Positions 1 through 8,132 of a stretch of 64,000 nt of DNA are shown in pieces. The DNA comes from Lentzea jiangxiensis (lineage in GTDB: Bacteria; Actinomycetota; Actinomycetes; Mycobacteriales; Pseudonocardiaceae): assembly GCF_900104175.1 (NCBI RefSeq), contig NZ_FNIX01000001.1, forward strand, positions 633,975 through 697,974. Reading direction: 5' to 3'. How positions within the stretch are numbered: the stretch's first letter is position 1; each line of letters begins with the position of its first letter. The notes under the pieces were generated by a model. The model made no database searches. It was not told where the DNA came from and saw only the letters and a list, made by a program, of their open reading frames with translations. A program made the position numbers and the translations under genes.

Positions 1-135
1 ACCGCCGACAAGCCGCGCGGCACGACCCGCACCGACGCGAGGCCGGAGATGGGCTACTTCCCGCTCGACCAGCACCTGATGGACGGTGTGGACGCGCTGC
101 TGCACGTCAGGGTTGGTCGTCCAGTGACGAGGTGA
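1..135 (+). CDS. C-terminal fragment of an unrecognised protein (5' end outside window)
   Basis: An open frame runs from the first base to a TGA at 133-135 and encodes 44 residues, including the stretch GYFPLDQHLMDGVDALLHV. Nearly every codon up to about position 105 ends in G or C, the coding signature of this genome, so the fragment is probably real. The last 29 bp overlap the 3' end of the convergent gene at 107-613, where third-position bias falls off. No family was recognised from this short tail. Confidence 0.55.
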   Translation, partial: TADKPRGTTRTDARPEMGYFPLDQHLMDGVDALLHVRVGRPVTR

Positions 136-613
136 TCCACGAGGCGACGGGCAGGTCGCGCGTCTCGCACTCGATCGCCAGCTTCAACGTCCACCGCAGG
201 GCTTGCAGCACCACGGTCGCGAGCTCCTGCGGCTGGCCGTTGGCGAGGGCGATCTCGATCTGCTCCGACGCCGCGTCCTGGTCGCCGTGCACCTCGGCCA
301 GCAACGCGCGGATCGCGGTGCGCACGGGCGGGTCCGCGTCGTCGATCTGGACCTCGTTGCCCTCCTCGTCGAACACCTGCATCTTCACCGGGGTCGCGCC
401 GCCGGAGCCGAGCTCGCTCACCATGCTGCTGCACTCGGCGAACAGCAGGAGCACCAGCTCACGGATCTCCTCGTTGCCCTCGGGCGACCCGCTGAGGTAC
501 CCGGTCACGAGGTCCACCGCCACAGCGTCTTCCCCGGCCCTGGCGGCAGCCAGCGCCTCACCGGCCACGGCGGTGAGCCGTGACCAGCGATCTGGATCCT
601 GTGGTGGTTTCAC
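107..613 (-). CDS. Hypothetical 168-aa soluble protein
   Basis: The protein starts with ATG at 613 and is 168 residues long. It has no signal peptide or membrane segment, is rich in Ala, Glu and Asp, and looks mostly helical, with one beta-like stretch near residues 77-92 (VKMQVFDEEGNEVQIDD). No catalytic motif or family was recognised. It converges on the fragment at 1-135 and is divergent from the histidine kinase gene at 734, so the 120-bp gap 614-733 should hold promoters for both. Coding is supported by strong GC3 bias. Function unknown. Confidence 0.75.
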   Translation of the reverse strand: MKPPQDPDRWSRLTAVAGEALAAARAGEDAVAVDLVTGYLSGSPEGNEEIRELVLLLFAECSSMVSELGSGGATPVKMQVFDEEGNEVQIDDADPPVRTAIRALLAEVHGDQDAASEQIEIALANGQPQELATVVLQALRWTLKLAIECETRDLPVASWITSSLDDQP

Positions 614-721
614 AGGTACTGCCTACCGCGCGGTGTCACGCGTTCGCAATGCCCCATCTTGATCAGAGTCATACCGGGGTATGTCACTCCGCAGGTCAAT
701 GTGCAAATTCGCGGCTCCACC

Positions 722-727
722 TAGCAT
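722..727 (+). promoter_or_regulatory. Leaderless -10 box of the histidine kinase gene
   Basis: TAGCAT lies 6 nt before the GTG start at 734, and no Shine-Dalgarno sequence precedes that GTG. The spacing puts the transcription start at or near the start codon. The same arrangement recurs at seven other genes in this window. Confidence 0.5.
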
Positions 728-733
728 CGGCTG

Positions 734-1852
734 GTGTTCCGCGCGCTGTACCGAACCGTTCTGGGTCCCGACCGCACCCGAGTGCTGGCCAGGGCGCTCG
801 GCCGGCTGCGCATCCCGGTGCACGCGGCGTTGATCGTCTACGCCTTCGCGTGGGCGGTCGTCGCGAGCGCCGGCTACGTGCGCCAGGAGGACTCCGACGG
901 CTGGTGGGTGGTCGTCTTCCTGGCGACGCTGGTGCCGTACGTGCTGCTGATCTGGTCGCCCCTGCTCGCCTGGCGAGTGGCCGCGCTGATGTTCTACGTG
1001 GTGAGCCTGCTGTGCAGCGGTGAGGGAGCCGCCCCCTTCCAGTACTGGACGGCGATCCCGCTCCTCGTGGCAGTCGCTGCCTTCTACTCGCGGCCGATCG
1101 TGATCAGCGCCACGCTGGTCAGCATGGGCGTGGTCGTGGCCTCCGAGCCGCAGGCCGCGGACATGGCGTTCTTCGTGCCGATCATTTGCACCGTGGTGTA
1201 CCTCTTCGGCGCGCGGGGCAGGGCGGAACGCGAGCTCGAGGAGGAGCGGGACGCCAAGGCCGCGCTCGAGGAACGCGCCCGCATCGCGCGCGAGATGCAC
1301 GACGTGGTGGCGCACCACATGTCGATGGTGGTGGTCAGGTGCGAGACCGCGCCTTACCGCCTCAGCGGCCTGGGCGAGGACGCGGAGAAGGAGTTCGCCG
1401 AACTCGGCGAGGCCGCGCGTGAGGCGATCACCGACATGCAACGGCTGTTGGGCGTGCTGCGCGGCAACGGGGAGGTCGCGCAACGCGAACCGCAGCCGGG
1501 CATCAGCCGCATCCCCGAGCTGGCGAGGCCCGGTGACTCCGCCGAGGTCGACGTGGACGACGTTCCGGAGGCGGTCGGCCTCACCGCGTACCGGATCGTG
1601 CAGGAGGCGCTCACGAACGCGACCAGGCACGCGCCCGGCTCCCGCGCGTCCGTCCACGTGCGCCGCGACGGCGACCGGCTGGACGTGCTGGTGCGCAACA
1701 CCGCGGGCGGACCGTCCCGGGGTGGCGGCAGCGGGCAGGGTCTGGTGGGGATGCGGGAACGCGTGGCCGTGCACGGTGGCACGCTGACCGTGAAGTCGAC
1801 CGAGGACGGCGGGTTCCTGGTCAGGGCGAGAATTCCGTTGGGGGACAAGTGA
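734..1852 (+). CDS. NarL-family (HisKA_3) sensor histidine kinase
   Basis: A 372-residue membrane histidine kinase. The first ~160 residues hold about five hydrophobic segments, followed by a short coiled coil (residues 163-184) and the HisKA_3 dimerisation helix, with the phospho-accepting His in REMHDVVAHH at residue 189. A HATPase_c domain follows, with its N box at QEALTNATRHA (290-300) and a G-rich motif GQGLVGMRERV near 337-347. There is no recognised extracellular sensor domain; the compact membrane region itself probably senses, as in DesK-like kinases. Its stop overlaps the start of the response regulator (GTGA at 1849-1852), so the two are translationally coupled. GTG 734 was chosen because of the leaderless promoter just upstream. 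Confidence 0.92.
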   Translation: MFRALYRTVLGPDRTRVLARALGRLRIPVHAALIVYAFAWAVVASAGYVRQEDSDGWWVVVFLATLVPYVLLIWSPLLAWRVAALMFYVVSLLCSGEGAAPFQYWTAIPLLVAVAAFYSRPIVISATLVSMGVVVASEPQAADMAFFVPIICTVVYLFGARGRAERELEEERDAKAALEERARIAREMHDVVAHHMSMVVVRCETAPYRLSGLGEDAEKEFAELGEAAREAITDMQRLLGVLRGNGEVAQREPQPGISRIPELARPGDSAEVDVDDVPEAVGLTAYRIVQEALTNATRHAPGSRASVHVRRDGDRLDVLVRNTAGGPSRGGGSGQGLVGMRERVAVHGGTLTVKSTEDGGFLVRARIPLGDK

Positions 1853-2502
1853 TCAGGGTGGTCGTGGTGGACGACCAGGAGATGGTGCGCGAAGGGTTCT
1901 CCGCGCTGCTGGACGCGCAGGACGACATCGAAGTGGTCGGTGCGGCGGGCGACGGGGTGCAGGGCGTCGCGTTGGCGCGTACGGTCAAACCCGACGTCGT
2001 GCTGATGGACATCCGCATGCCGGAGATGGACGGGCTCACCGCCACCCGGCTGCTGCTGGACGGGTCGGACGACGTCAAGGTCCTCGTGCTGACCACGTTC
2101 GACCTCGACGACTACGTCTACGACGCGTTGCAGGCCGGCGCGAGCGGGTTCCTGCTCAAGCACGCACCTGCCCGCGAGCTGCTGGGCGCCGTCCGCGTGG
2201 TGGCCGCGGGGGAGGCGCTGCTGGCCCCGTCGATCACCAAGCGCCTGATCGAGGACTTCGTGAAGTCGCGCCGCGGTGAGCGCGTCCGGCCCGCGCAGCT
2301 GTCCGTCCTGACCGAACGGGAGACCGAGATCCTCCTGCTGGTCGCGCAGGGCCTGTCGAACTCCGAGATCGCCGCGCACCTCGTGCTGGCCGAGCAGACG
2401 GTCAAGACGCACGTGAGCCGCGTGCTGATGAAACTGGGGCTCCGCGACCGCGCCCAGGCCGTCATCGCGGCGTACGAGAGCGGGCTCGTGGTACCGGGGT
2501 AA
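1849..2502 (+). CDS. NarL/LuxR-family response regulator
   Basis: A 217-residue response regulator, cognate to the kinase directly upstream. The receiver domain (1-~120) has the acidic pair D8/D9, the phospho-acceptor D54 in VVLMDIRMP, a Thr in LVLTTF and the conserved Lys in GFLLKHA. The C-terminal LuxR-type helix-turn-helix begins at LTERETEILLLVAQGLSNSEIA and includes the recognition helix region EQTVKTHVSRVLMKL. The start is a GTG overlapping the kinase stop. The target is unknown; the adjacent hydrolase and acyltransferase genes, which begin 52 bp downstream under their own promoter, are possible targets. Confidence 0.94.
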   Translation: MIRVVVVDDQEMVREGFSALLDAQDDIEVVGAAGDGVQGVALARTVKPDVVLMDIRMPEMDGLTATRLLLDGSDDVKVLVLTTFDLDDYVYDALQAGASGFLLKHAPARELLGAVRVVAAGEALLAPSITKRLIEDFVKSRRGERVRPAQLSVLTERETEILLLVAQGLSNSEIAAHLVLAEQTVKTHVSRVLMKLGLRDRAQAVIAAYESGLVVPG

Positions 2503-2541
2503 TGGCACCGCGGGGTGACGATCCGGGGCCTGTCGACTTCC

Positions 2542-2547
2542 TAGCTT
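2542..2547 (+). promoter_or_regulatory. Leaderless -10 box of the alpha/beta hydrolase gene
   Basis: TAGCTT lies 7 nt before ATG 2555. This supports a transcript separate from the two-component operon, starting at the A of the start codon. Confidence 0.45.
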
Positions 2548-2554
2548 CTGGGGC

Positions 2555-3259
2555 ATGCGCCGTGCCGTTCTGTTCCTCCTGCTGATCGCCCTGCCGTCGG
2601 TCGCCCCGTCGATCGCGCAGTGGCGGTCCGACGTCGCCCGCCGGGTGGCGGTCGTCGGCGACCTGGGCACCGCCCGCGACGTCGTGGTCGTCGTGCCGGG
2701 GTCCGACGTGGACGTCGACCGGTTCGACCGCACGATCGGGAGGATGGCGGTCAACCTGCACGAGCAGGCCCGCCGCGACGACCTCGCGGTGATCGCGTGG
2801 CTCGGCTACCGGACTCCGCAGGGGCTCGGCGTCGACGCGATGACCGGCTCGCTGGCCCGGCAGGGCGCCGCCGACCTGGTCGACTTCGTGCGCGCGTTGC
2901 GGACCGACGCGCGCATCCACGTCTTCGGGCACAGCTACGGCTCGGTGGTCGTCGGACTCGCGGCGCCCGACCTGGACGTGGCGGACATCGTGTTCACCGG
3001 CAGCCCCGGCGTGCGCGCCGGTTCCGTGAGCGAACTGGGCACGCGCGCCAAGGTCTGGGCGGTGCGGCTGGACGGCGACTGGATGCGGTTCGTGCCGAAC
3101 GTCCGGTTGTTCGACCTCGGGCACGGCACCGATCCCGCCTCGGACGGCTTCGGCGCCTCGGTCCTGCGGTTCGGGGGCGGCAAGCACGACACCTACTACG
3201 AGCCGGGCAGCGAGACCCTGGCCGCGCTCGTGCGAATCGCCTCGGGGGAGCAGCTGTGA
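2555..3259 (+). CDS. Secreted or membrane-anchored alpha/beta hydrolase (DUF1023-like)
   Basis: A 234-residue protein beginning with a hydrophobic N-terminal segment (about residues 4-20), a signal peptide or anchor. The core is an alpha/beta hydrolase: strand VVVVVPGSD (43-51), then the nucleophile elbow HVFGHSYGSVVVG with Ser127. A later Asp and the His in GGKHDTYY near residue 212 can complete the triad. The fold and motif resemble the actinobacterial DUF1023 hydrolases, whose substrates are mostly unknown. The stop overlaps the GTG of the acyltransferase gene (GTGA at 3256-3259), so the two are probably co-translated and may act on the same cell-envelope acyl ester. Confidence 0.8.
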   Translation: MRRAVLFLLLIALPSVAPSIAQWRSDVARRVAVVGDLGTARDVVVVVPGSDVDVDRFDRTIGRMAVNLHEQARRDDLAVIAWLGYRTPQGLGVDAMTGSLARQGAADLVDFVRALRTDARIHVFGHSYGSVVVGLAAPDLDVADIVFTGSPGVRAGSVSELGTRAKVWAVRLDGDWMRFVPNVRLFDLGHGTDPASDGFGASVLRFGGGKHDTYYEPGSETLAALVRIASGEQL

Positions 3260-4278
3260 GAAATCCGTTCATCGACGCCGTGCGCGCTATCGCCGTCGTC
3301 ACCGTCGTGCTCGGCCACTGGCTCGTGACCGCGCTGGTGGACACGCCCACCGGCATGCACATCGACAGCCCTCTCCGGCACTTCTCCGCGTTCACGCCGG
3401 TGTCGTGGGTGCTGCAGACGCTGGGCCTGTTCTTCTTCGTGGGCGGGTTCGCGGCCGCGCACTCGAAGACGCCGTTCTTCGTCAGGGTGAAACAGCTCGC
3501 CGTGCCCACGTCGCTGATGCTGGCCTGCTGGGCGGCCGTCCTGTTCGGACTGGTGCTGCGCGGGGCCGACCAGGGAACGGCGTGGAACATCGGGTTCCTG
3601 GTCACGACGCCGCTGTGGTTCCTGGGCGTCCACCTGGTGCTGCTGGCGATGAAACCGTTGGTGCGCCTGCTGGACGAGCACTCGTGGGGTGTGCTCGTGC
3701 CGGTGGTGCTCGTGCTGGTGGTCCCGTACGCGGTGTGGTGGGCGGCCTGGCAGCTCGGGCACTCGCTGGCGCGCAGGAGGATCCCCGGTCCGCCGCTGCT
3801 GGTCCTGGGCGTGCTCGGGTACGCGCTGCTGACGACGTTCGGCGGCTACCCGGCGTCGGCGGTCGGCATCCCCGGCGAGGTGGTCTCGAACCTGAACCCG
3901 CCGAACTACGCGACGCTCGCGCTGGCGTTCGCGCAGATCGGCCTGGTGCTCACGATCGCGCCGCTGCTGACCAGGCTCGGCACGGCGGCCCCCGTGGCGT
4001 GGCTGAACCGGCGGGCGCTGGGGATCTTCCTGGCGCATCAGAGCGCGCTGGTCACCGTGACGCTGGCGCTCAGCGCGTGGGGGCCGTTGCCGGGGCTCCA
4101 GCAGCCACCAGATCATCCGGACTGGGTGTGGCAGCGGCTGCTGTGGCTGCCGGTGTGCGCGGCCGTGACCTGGGGATGGCTCCGAGCACTGCGAGGCCGA
4201 TCGCCACGGCGTGCAGCACCACCACCGGGGGAGTCGGGTCCAGCGCCAGCATCGGCGGTACGCAGGCCAGTGCCGTGA
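3256..4278 (+). CDS. Acyltransferase-3 family membrane protein
   Basis: A 340-residue polytopic membrane protein of the acyltransferase 3 family, which transfers acyl groups to sugars or lipids across the membrane. The family's N-terminal signature is present: RNPFIDAVRAIAVVTVVLGHW, with the essential His at about residue 21, followed by FFFVGGFAAAHS and a PLWFLGVHLVL segment. About ten hydrophobic helices are visible, the last ending at TWGWLRALRG. The GTG start at 3256 overlaps the hydrolase stop. The final ~25 residues (Pro/Ala/Arg-rich) lie in DNA that also codes for the convergent gene on the other strand, and look like a tail without family character. Confidence 0.85.
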   Translation: MRNPFIDAVRAIAVVTVVLGHWLVTALVDTPTGMHIDSPLRHFSAFTPVSWVLQTLGLFFFVGGFAAAHSKTPFFVRVKQLAVPTSLMLACWAAVLFGLVLRGADQGTAWNIGFLVTTPLWFLGVHLVLLAMKPLVRLLDEHSWGVLVPVVLVLVVPYAVWWAAWQLGHSLARRRIPGPPLLVLGVLGYALLTTFGGYPASAVGIPGEVVSNLNPPNYATLALAFAQIGLVLTIAPLLTRLGTAAPVAWLNRRALGIFLAHQSALVTVTLALSAWGPLPGLQQPPDHPDWVWQRLLWLPVCAAVTWGWLRALRGRSPRRAAPPPGESGPAPASAVRRPVP

Positions 4279-6112
4279 GCAGCCACGGCAGGCGGGTGTC
4301 GCAGCTGCCGTGGCGGGCGGTGTGGATCAGGTACCAGCCGAGCAGGAGGTGGATGAGGTTCTGCAACGGGTCGACCGGCAGCAGCACGAGCACCCCGTCG
4401 CCGAGGAACCCGCTCACCACGAACCCGAGCACGCCGAGCGTGCCGAACGACACGCCCATGCCCGTCGCGAGGCGCGTGCGGTGCGACTCGTGCACCAGGC
4501 GCGGGAACCGGACCAGGCGCCGTTCGAAGCGGTGGAACACGAGCACGAGCGGCACCAGCCCCAGCACCAGCCAGATCGGTGCCTGCGTCAGCCCGAGCAG
4601 GCCGACCAGGGCGCCCAGCACGGCCAGGTACGCCAGGTACAACGTCATCGGTGAGCGGCGGGCGAAGTCGACGACGTGCCAGAACGGGCCGTCGAGCCAC
4701 GTGCTGGCCCGGCCGCGCGCGAGCAGCGCCAGGCAGACCTGGGCCACGCCGAGCACCATCATCGAGCGCGGGTAGCCGCTGAAGAACACCAGAGCGGGCA
4801 GCGTGACCGCGCCCAGCGCCGCCGGCACCCGCCGGGACAGCTGCTGCAGCGTGCCGTCGGCGTAGAAGAAGCCGACCTGCTGCATCAGCAGCGCGCCGAC
4901 GATCAGGTTCACGTACCCGCCGGTCCTCCAGTCCGTCGACGTGCGGGCGACCTCGACGAACAGCGTCACGAGCACCAGCACGAACGGCGTGGCGCGGCGG
5001 AGGTGCCGGTGCAGCCACGCGGCGGCGGGCGTGGCGGCCACCGCGAGCAGGTAGACCCCCAGGAACCACAGCGGGTGCGTGATCAACCGGCTGTACTCGT
5101 CGACCTCCACGTCCAGCAGGTTCAGTCCCGCGAACAGCACCACCCACAGCAGCACGAACGCCAGCACCGGCCGCAGCAGCCACGACGTCCGGCTGGACAC
5201 CCAGCACCCGAAGCCGCCCTGGTGCGCCTGCCAGCTGCGCAGGTTCGCGTGCCCGCCGGCGAAGAAGAACAGCGGCACCGCCTGCAACGTCCACAACCAG
5301 GGCGTGCCGACGCCTCGCAGGTGCGCGAGCGTCGCCACCGTCTCGCCCAGCACCAGCAGCGCGAGGCTGAACAGCCGCAGGAACGTCGCGTAGCGGTCCT
5401 GCTCGGCGTGGGCGAGGACCGGCGGCAGCGAGTTCGCGTCGCCGCGCGGCCCGTCGTCGCGGCGGCGCCCGTGCAGGCGTGCCAGCAGGAGGAACACGAC
5501 GACGGCGCTGCCGAACGCCCAGGCCACCACGGGCTCGTGGCCCGGCGCGCCCCACCGCTGCCGCCAGGAGTTGAACTTCAAGCCGAGTGCGTAGGTCTCG
5601 GCCACCGCGTGGCAGCTCTGCTCGGCGCCGCGCGGGTTCAGCCGGCACTGGGTGTGCAGGTCGGCCGCGAGCCGGTCGTCCAGCGCCTTGCGCGCGTCCG
5701 GCCCCAGCGGGTCGCCCTTGTGGTCGGCGTAGCGCAGCAGGTCGTAGCCCAGGTCGTGCGCGCGGCACGCGGTGCCGAAGTCCCACTCCGTGTCCCCGGC
5801 GGGTCCGGAACAGCCACCGCCGGCGTCGACGACCCGCAGCGTCCCGTCCGGAGCCGTCACCGTCTTCGGATCGCGCCCCATCTCGCGGGCGAAGTCCGAC
5901 GGCAGATTCACGTGGGGGTCGTGCGTCGCGGACGGCGACACGAACGCGTCGACGGCGTTGGCCGCGGCGATCACGTCGGCGGTCGGCGGTGTCCCGCCGT
6001 CACCGGTGGCGGGACGGGAGGCGATCACCCCGCAGACGAACACCGCGAGCGTGATCACCGTGAACCGGAACCAGGCCGGGAGCCGGAGGAGGAGTTTGCG
6101 CGCACCCATCAC
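4070..6112 (-). CDS. Phospholipase A2-like domain fused to an acyltransferase-3-like membrane domain
   Basis: A 680-residue protein with an unusual domain order. Residues 15-33 form a signal anchor. Residues ~95-190 match the prokaryotic secreted phospholipase A2 core: WDFGTACRAHDLGYDLLRY carries the His119-Asp120 active-site pair, with Cys at 101, 116, 156 and 167 positioned for two disulfides. A membrane helix (194-212) leads into an acyltransferase-3-like region (~245-530; LFFFAGGHANLRSW, HPLWFLGVYLLAV). Here the usual catalytic GH pair is replaced by GE (LLVLGETVAT). Four more hydrophobic segments (~550-655) include NLIHLLLGWYLI, reminiscent of small DUF4383-type membrane proteins. The 3' end overlaps the convergent acyltransferase gene by 209 bp. 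Inferred role: remodelling of envelope lipids or acyl groups. Confidence 0.8.
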   Translation of the reverse strand: MMGARKLLLRLPAWFRFTVITLAVFVCGVIASRPATGDGGTPPTADVIAAANAVDAFVSPSATHDPHVNLPSDFAREMGRDPKTVTAPDGTLRVVDAGGGCSGPAGDTEWDFGTACRAHDLGYDLLRYADHKGDPLGPDARKALDDRLAADLHTQCRLNPRGAEQSCHAVAETYALGLKFNSWRQRWGAPGHEPVVAWAFGSAVVVFLLLARLHGRRRDDGPRGDANSLPPVLAHAEQDRYATFLRLFSLALLVLGETVATLAHLRGVGTPWLWTLQAVPLFFFAGGHANLRSWQAHQGGFGCWVSSRTSWLLRPVLAFVLLWVVLFAGLNLLDVEVDEYSRLITHPLWFLGVYLLAVAATPAAAWLHRHLRRATPFVLVLVTLFVEVARTSTDWRTGGYVNLIVGALLMQQVGFFYADGTLQQLSRRVPAALGAVTLPALVFFSGYPRSMMVLGVAQVCLALLARGRASTWLDGPFWHVVDFARRSPMTLYLAYLAVLGALVGLLGLTQAPIWLVLGLVPLVLVFHRFERRLVRFPRLVHESHRTRLATGMGVSFGTLGVLGFVVSGFLGDGVLVLLPVDPLQNLIHLLLGWYLIHTARHGSCDTRLPWLLTALACVPPMLALDPTPPVVVLHAVAIGLAVLGAIPRSRPRTPAATAAAATPSPDDLVAAGAPATAPTR

Positions 6113-6227
6113 CGCGCAGGTTACGGAAGGGTCTCGGCCGACCGCCAGTTCGCCAGGTCAGCGGCGTGCCACCCGAAGCTCGGCGGAGGCGGGCCGACGA
6201 CACCGCGGCCCACCGGCGAGGCCTGCT

Positions 6228-6800
6228 TCAGGACCTCACGACGGCCGGCGTGAGCGAGGCCAGCGCCATGCGCGACAACAGCGCCGCCATCTGGTCACGG
6301 TCGAGATGAGCGCTGTGGGGCGTCGAGTTGATCAACCCGAACACGGCGTGCGCGGCAGCACGAGCCGTCGGCTCGTCGAAGTCCGGCACCGTGTGCCGGA
6401 TCGTCTCCACCCACACCTCGACGTAGCGGCGTTGCAACGCGCGCACCCGCCGCCGGTCCGGATCCGTGAGGTTCGCGAGGTTGCGCATCTGCACCGTGAT
6501 GAGCGCGGGATCGTCCAACGCGAAGTCGACGTGCCACCCGATGAGCTCCCGCAACGCCTCATCGGCACTCGTCGCGGCGTCCACCCGGGCCTGCCCGCCG
6601 TCGAGCAACCGCTCCGAGATGGACGTCAGCATCTCCCCGAGCATCGCGTCCTTGCTGCGGAAGTGCCGGTACAGCGCGGGCCCGGAGATCCCCACAGCGG
6701 CACCGATGTCGTCGATGCCCACGCCGTGGAAGCCGTGCCGCGCGAAGAGCTCAGCCGCGGCGTTGAGGATCTGGTCCCGACGCGAGGGTTTCTCAGCCAC
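6228..6800 (-). CDS. TetR-family repressor, proposed regulator of the acc operon
   Basis: A 190-residue TetR-type regulator. The N-terminal helix-turn-helix is clear (RDQILNAAAELFARHGFHGVGIDDIGAAVGISGPALYRHFRSKDAML, residues ~8-55); the C-terminal ligand domain is helical. The start is GTG 6800, with -10 box TAACCT 6 nt upstream on the same strand, so the mRNA is leaderless. A 19-bp motif at 6806-6824 covers that -10 box, and two near-identical copies lie before accD1 at 8133-8178. This makes autorepression plus control of the acyl-CoA carboxylase/dehydrogenase operon likely, with a short-chain acyl-CoA as a plausible ligand. I recall a similar repressor (AccR) with a GTTAA-N6-TTAAC site in streptomycetes; orthology is not proven here. 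Confidence 0.9.
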   Translation of the reverse strand: MAEKPSRRDQILNAAAELFARHGFHGVGIDDIGAAVGISGPALYRHFRSKDAMLGEMLTSISERLLDGGQARVDAATSADEALRELIGWHVDFALDDPALITVQMRNLANLTDPDRRRVRALQRRYVEVWVETIRHTVPDFDEPTARAAAHAVFGLINSTPHSAHLDRDQMAALLSRMALASLTPAVVRS

Positions 6801-6805
6801 CCGCG

Positions 6806-6824
6806 CAGGTTAGCAGGCGTTTAC
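6806..6824 (+). promoter_or_regulatory. TetR operator in the regulator's own promoter
   Basis: The sequence CAGGTTAGCAGGCGTTTAC matches the two acc-promoter copies at 17 of 19 and 16 of 19 positions. It is partly palindromic, and CAGGT/ACCTG extends the symmetry to 6827. It covers the -10 box (TAACCT on the minus strand, 6807-6812) of the TetR gene, as expected for an autorepression site. Confidence 0.7.
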
Positions 6825-6827
6825 CTG

Positions 6828-7267
6828 ACGCCTTGGCCCACAACCGGGCCGCCTGGCGAGGCGCACACGAGGTGTCAACCGCAGCCACCAATGCAAGGCG
6901 ATCAGCCACACACGCAGCCTGACGTGGTGATGCGAAGCGAGCCGGTTGGACCCGGCGCCGCCGGGTGGCGGTCGCCACCCCGGCGCTTCGTCCCGACCTG
7001 AGGAACCACCCCCGCAAGGCGGTCCAACCGCGCCGGCGCAACCACTCCGCTGGTGCCGCAACGCATCAACGCAAGCCGTCCCGCACCCGGCGCCACCAAC
7101 GGCGTCGAAGGCAATCCGGCCGCACACCCCCGTCGTCCGATGGGTGGAATTTCCGCAGGTACAAGCCCCAAATGTTGACTGTTGACCAATACTTCACACA
7201 GGTCTTACCCGTGGGTAACGATGAACCCGCACTGCATCAACCCCTGCGGCCCCTTCGGGAGTCTTCG
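6828..7267. other. Intergenic region with a hairpin and a palindrome, no gene recognised
   Basis: This 440-bp stretch separates the TetR gene from the divergent GDSL esterase gene. Open frames here lack the GC3 bias of real genes. It holds a compact hairpin with 8-bp arms at 6963-6970 and 6973-6980. TTGACT and TTGACC hexamers near 7173-7190 could be -35 elements of the esterase gene. An almost perfect palindrome TTACCC-GT-GGGTAA at 7205-7218 lies near the expected transcription start and could be an operator. CGGGAG at 7256-7261 is a good ribosome binding site for ATG 7268. Confidence 0.4.
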
Positions 7268-8053
7268 ATGCGTCCTGCCCACTTCCTCGCCTCGGTGGTC
7301 ACCGCCGCCGCGGCGGTCATCGCCCTCGCCGGCCCGGCGAGCGCGGCCCCCGTCAACTACGTGGCCCTCGGCGACTCCTACGCCTCGGGCCTCGGCACCG
7401 GCAGCTACGACGGCACCAGCGGCAGCTGCAAGCGCGGCCCGTACGCCTACCCGGCCCTGTACGCCGCGGCGACAGCCCCGGCCAGCTTCAAGTCCGTGGC
7501 CTGCTCCGGTGCGCGAACAGGCGACGTCCTCACCCAGACCAACAACCTCACGAGCGCCACGAACCTGGTGACCGTCCAGGTCGGCGGCAACGACGCGGGC
7601 TTCACCGACGTGATCACCACCTGCACGTTCGGCTCGGACCAGGACTGCGTCAACCGGGTCAACACGGCCAAGAACTACGCCGCGAACACGCTTCCCGGGC
7701 TGCTGAACAACGTCTACGGCACCATCAGGTCGAAGGCCCCGTCTGCGCGCGTGGTCGTGCTCGGCTACCCGCGCATGTACAAGGTGCCGGGCTCCTGCAA
7801 CGTCGGCCTGAGCGACACCAAGCGCGCCGCGATCAACTCCGGTTCCGACGCCCTGCACAGCACCATCAGCGCGCGGGCGGGTGCGGCCGGGTTCACCTAC
7901 GTCGACGTGCGCGGGGCGTTCACCGGGCACGAGATCTGCTCGTCGAGCTGGTGGCTCAACAGCCTGAGCTGGCCGGTCGAGGAGTCGTACCACCCGAACC
8001 GCGCCGGGCACGCCAGCGGCTACCTGCCCGCGCTGCGGGGTGTCGTCGGCTAG
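7268..8053 (+). CDS. Secreted GDSL/SGNH esterase or lipase
   Basis: A 261-residue secreted esterase. Residues 1-27 are a typical signal peptide ending in an A-x-A site (GPASAAP). The SGNH blocks are present: block I VALGDSYASG with Ser37, block III VQVGGNDAGF, and block V EESYHPNRAGH with the catalytic His. The acidic residue two before Tyr in block V is Glu rather than Asp, and several actinomycete relatives rely on a Ser-His dyad. Cysteines occur in pairs, consistent with disulfides outside the cell. Size and layout match actinomycete lipases of about 260 residues. ATG 7268 was chosen because a CGGGAG ribosome site sits 6 nt upstream and the signal peptide begins there. It sits between the TetR gene and the operon that TetR appears to control; a link is possible but not shown. 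Confidence 0.9.
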   Translation: MRPAHFLASVVTAAAAVIALAGPASAAPVNYVALGDSYASGLGTGSYDGTSGSCKRGPYAYPALYAAATAPASFKSVACSGARTGDVLTQTNNLTSATNLVTVQVGGNDAGFTDVITTCTFGSDQDCVNRVNTAKNYAANTLPGLLNNVYGTIRSKAPSARVVVLGYPRMYKVPGSCNVGLSDTKRAAINSGSDALHSTISARAGAAGFTYVDVRGAFTGHEICSSSWWLNSLSWPVEESYHPNRAGHASGYLPALRGVVG

Positions 8054-8075
8054 GGAATTCCGGAACGTGGGAGTG

Positions 8076-8104
8076 CCTGATCAGATGGCTGACCTGCGAT
8101 CAGG
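8076..8104 (+). terminator. Weak hairpin after the GDSL gene
   Basis: CCTGATC (8076-8082) pairs with GATCAGG (8098-8104) across a 15-nt loop, 23 bp after the esterase stop. There is no T run, so termination is only a suggestion. Confidence 0.3.
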
Positions 8105-8132
8105 TCACTCTCCGGCCTCTTCGGTGGACCGT

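Noticed and set aside
6793-7189. Several 80-105 codon open frames between the TetR and GDSL genes
   Set aside because: No GC3 bias, no ribosome sites and no motifs; treated as intergenic.
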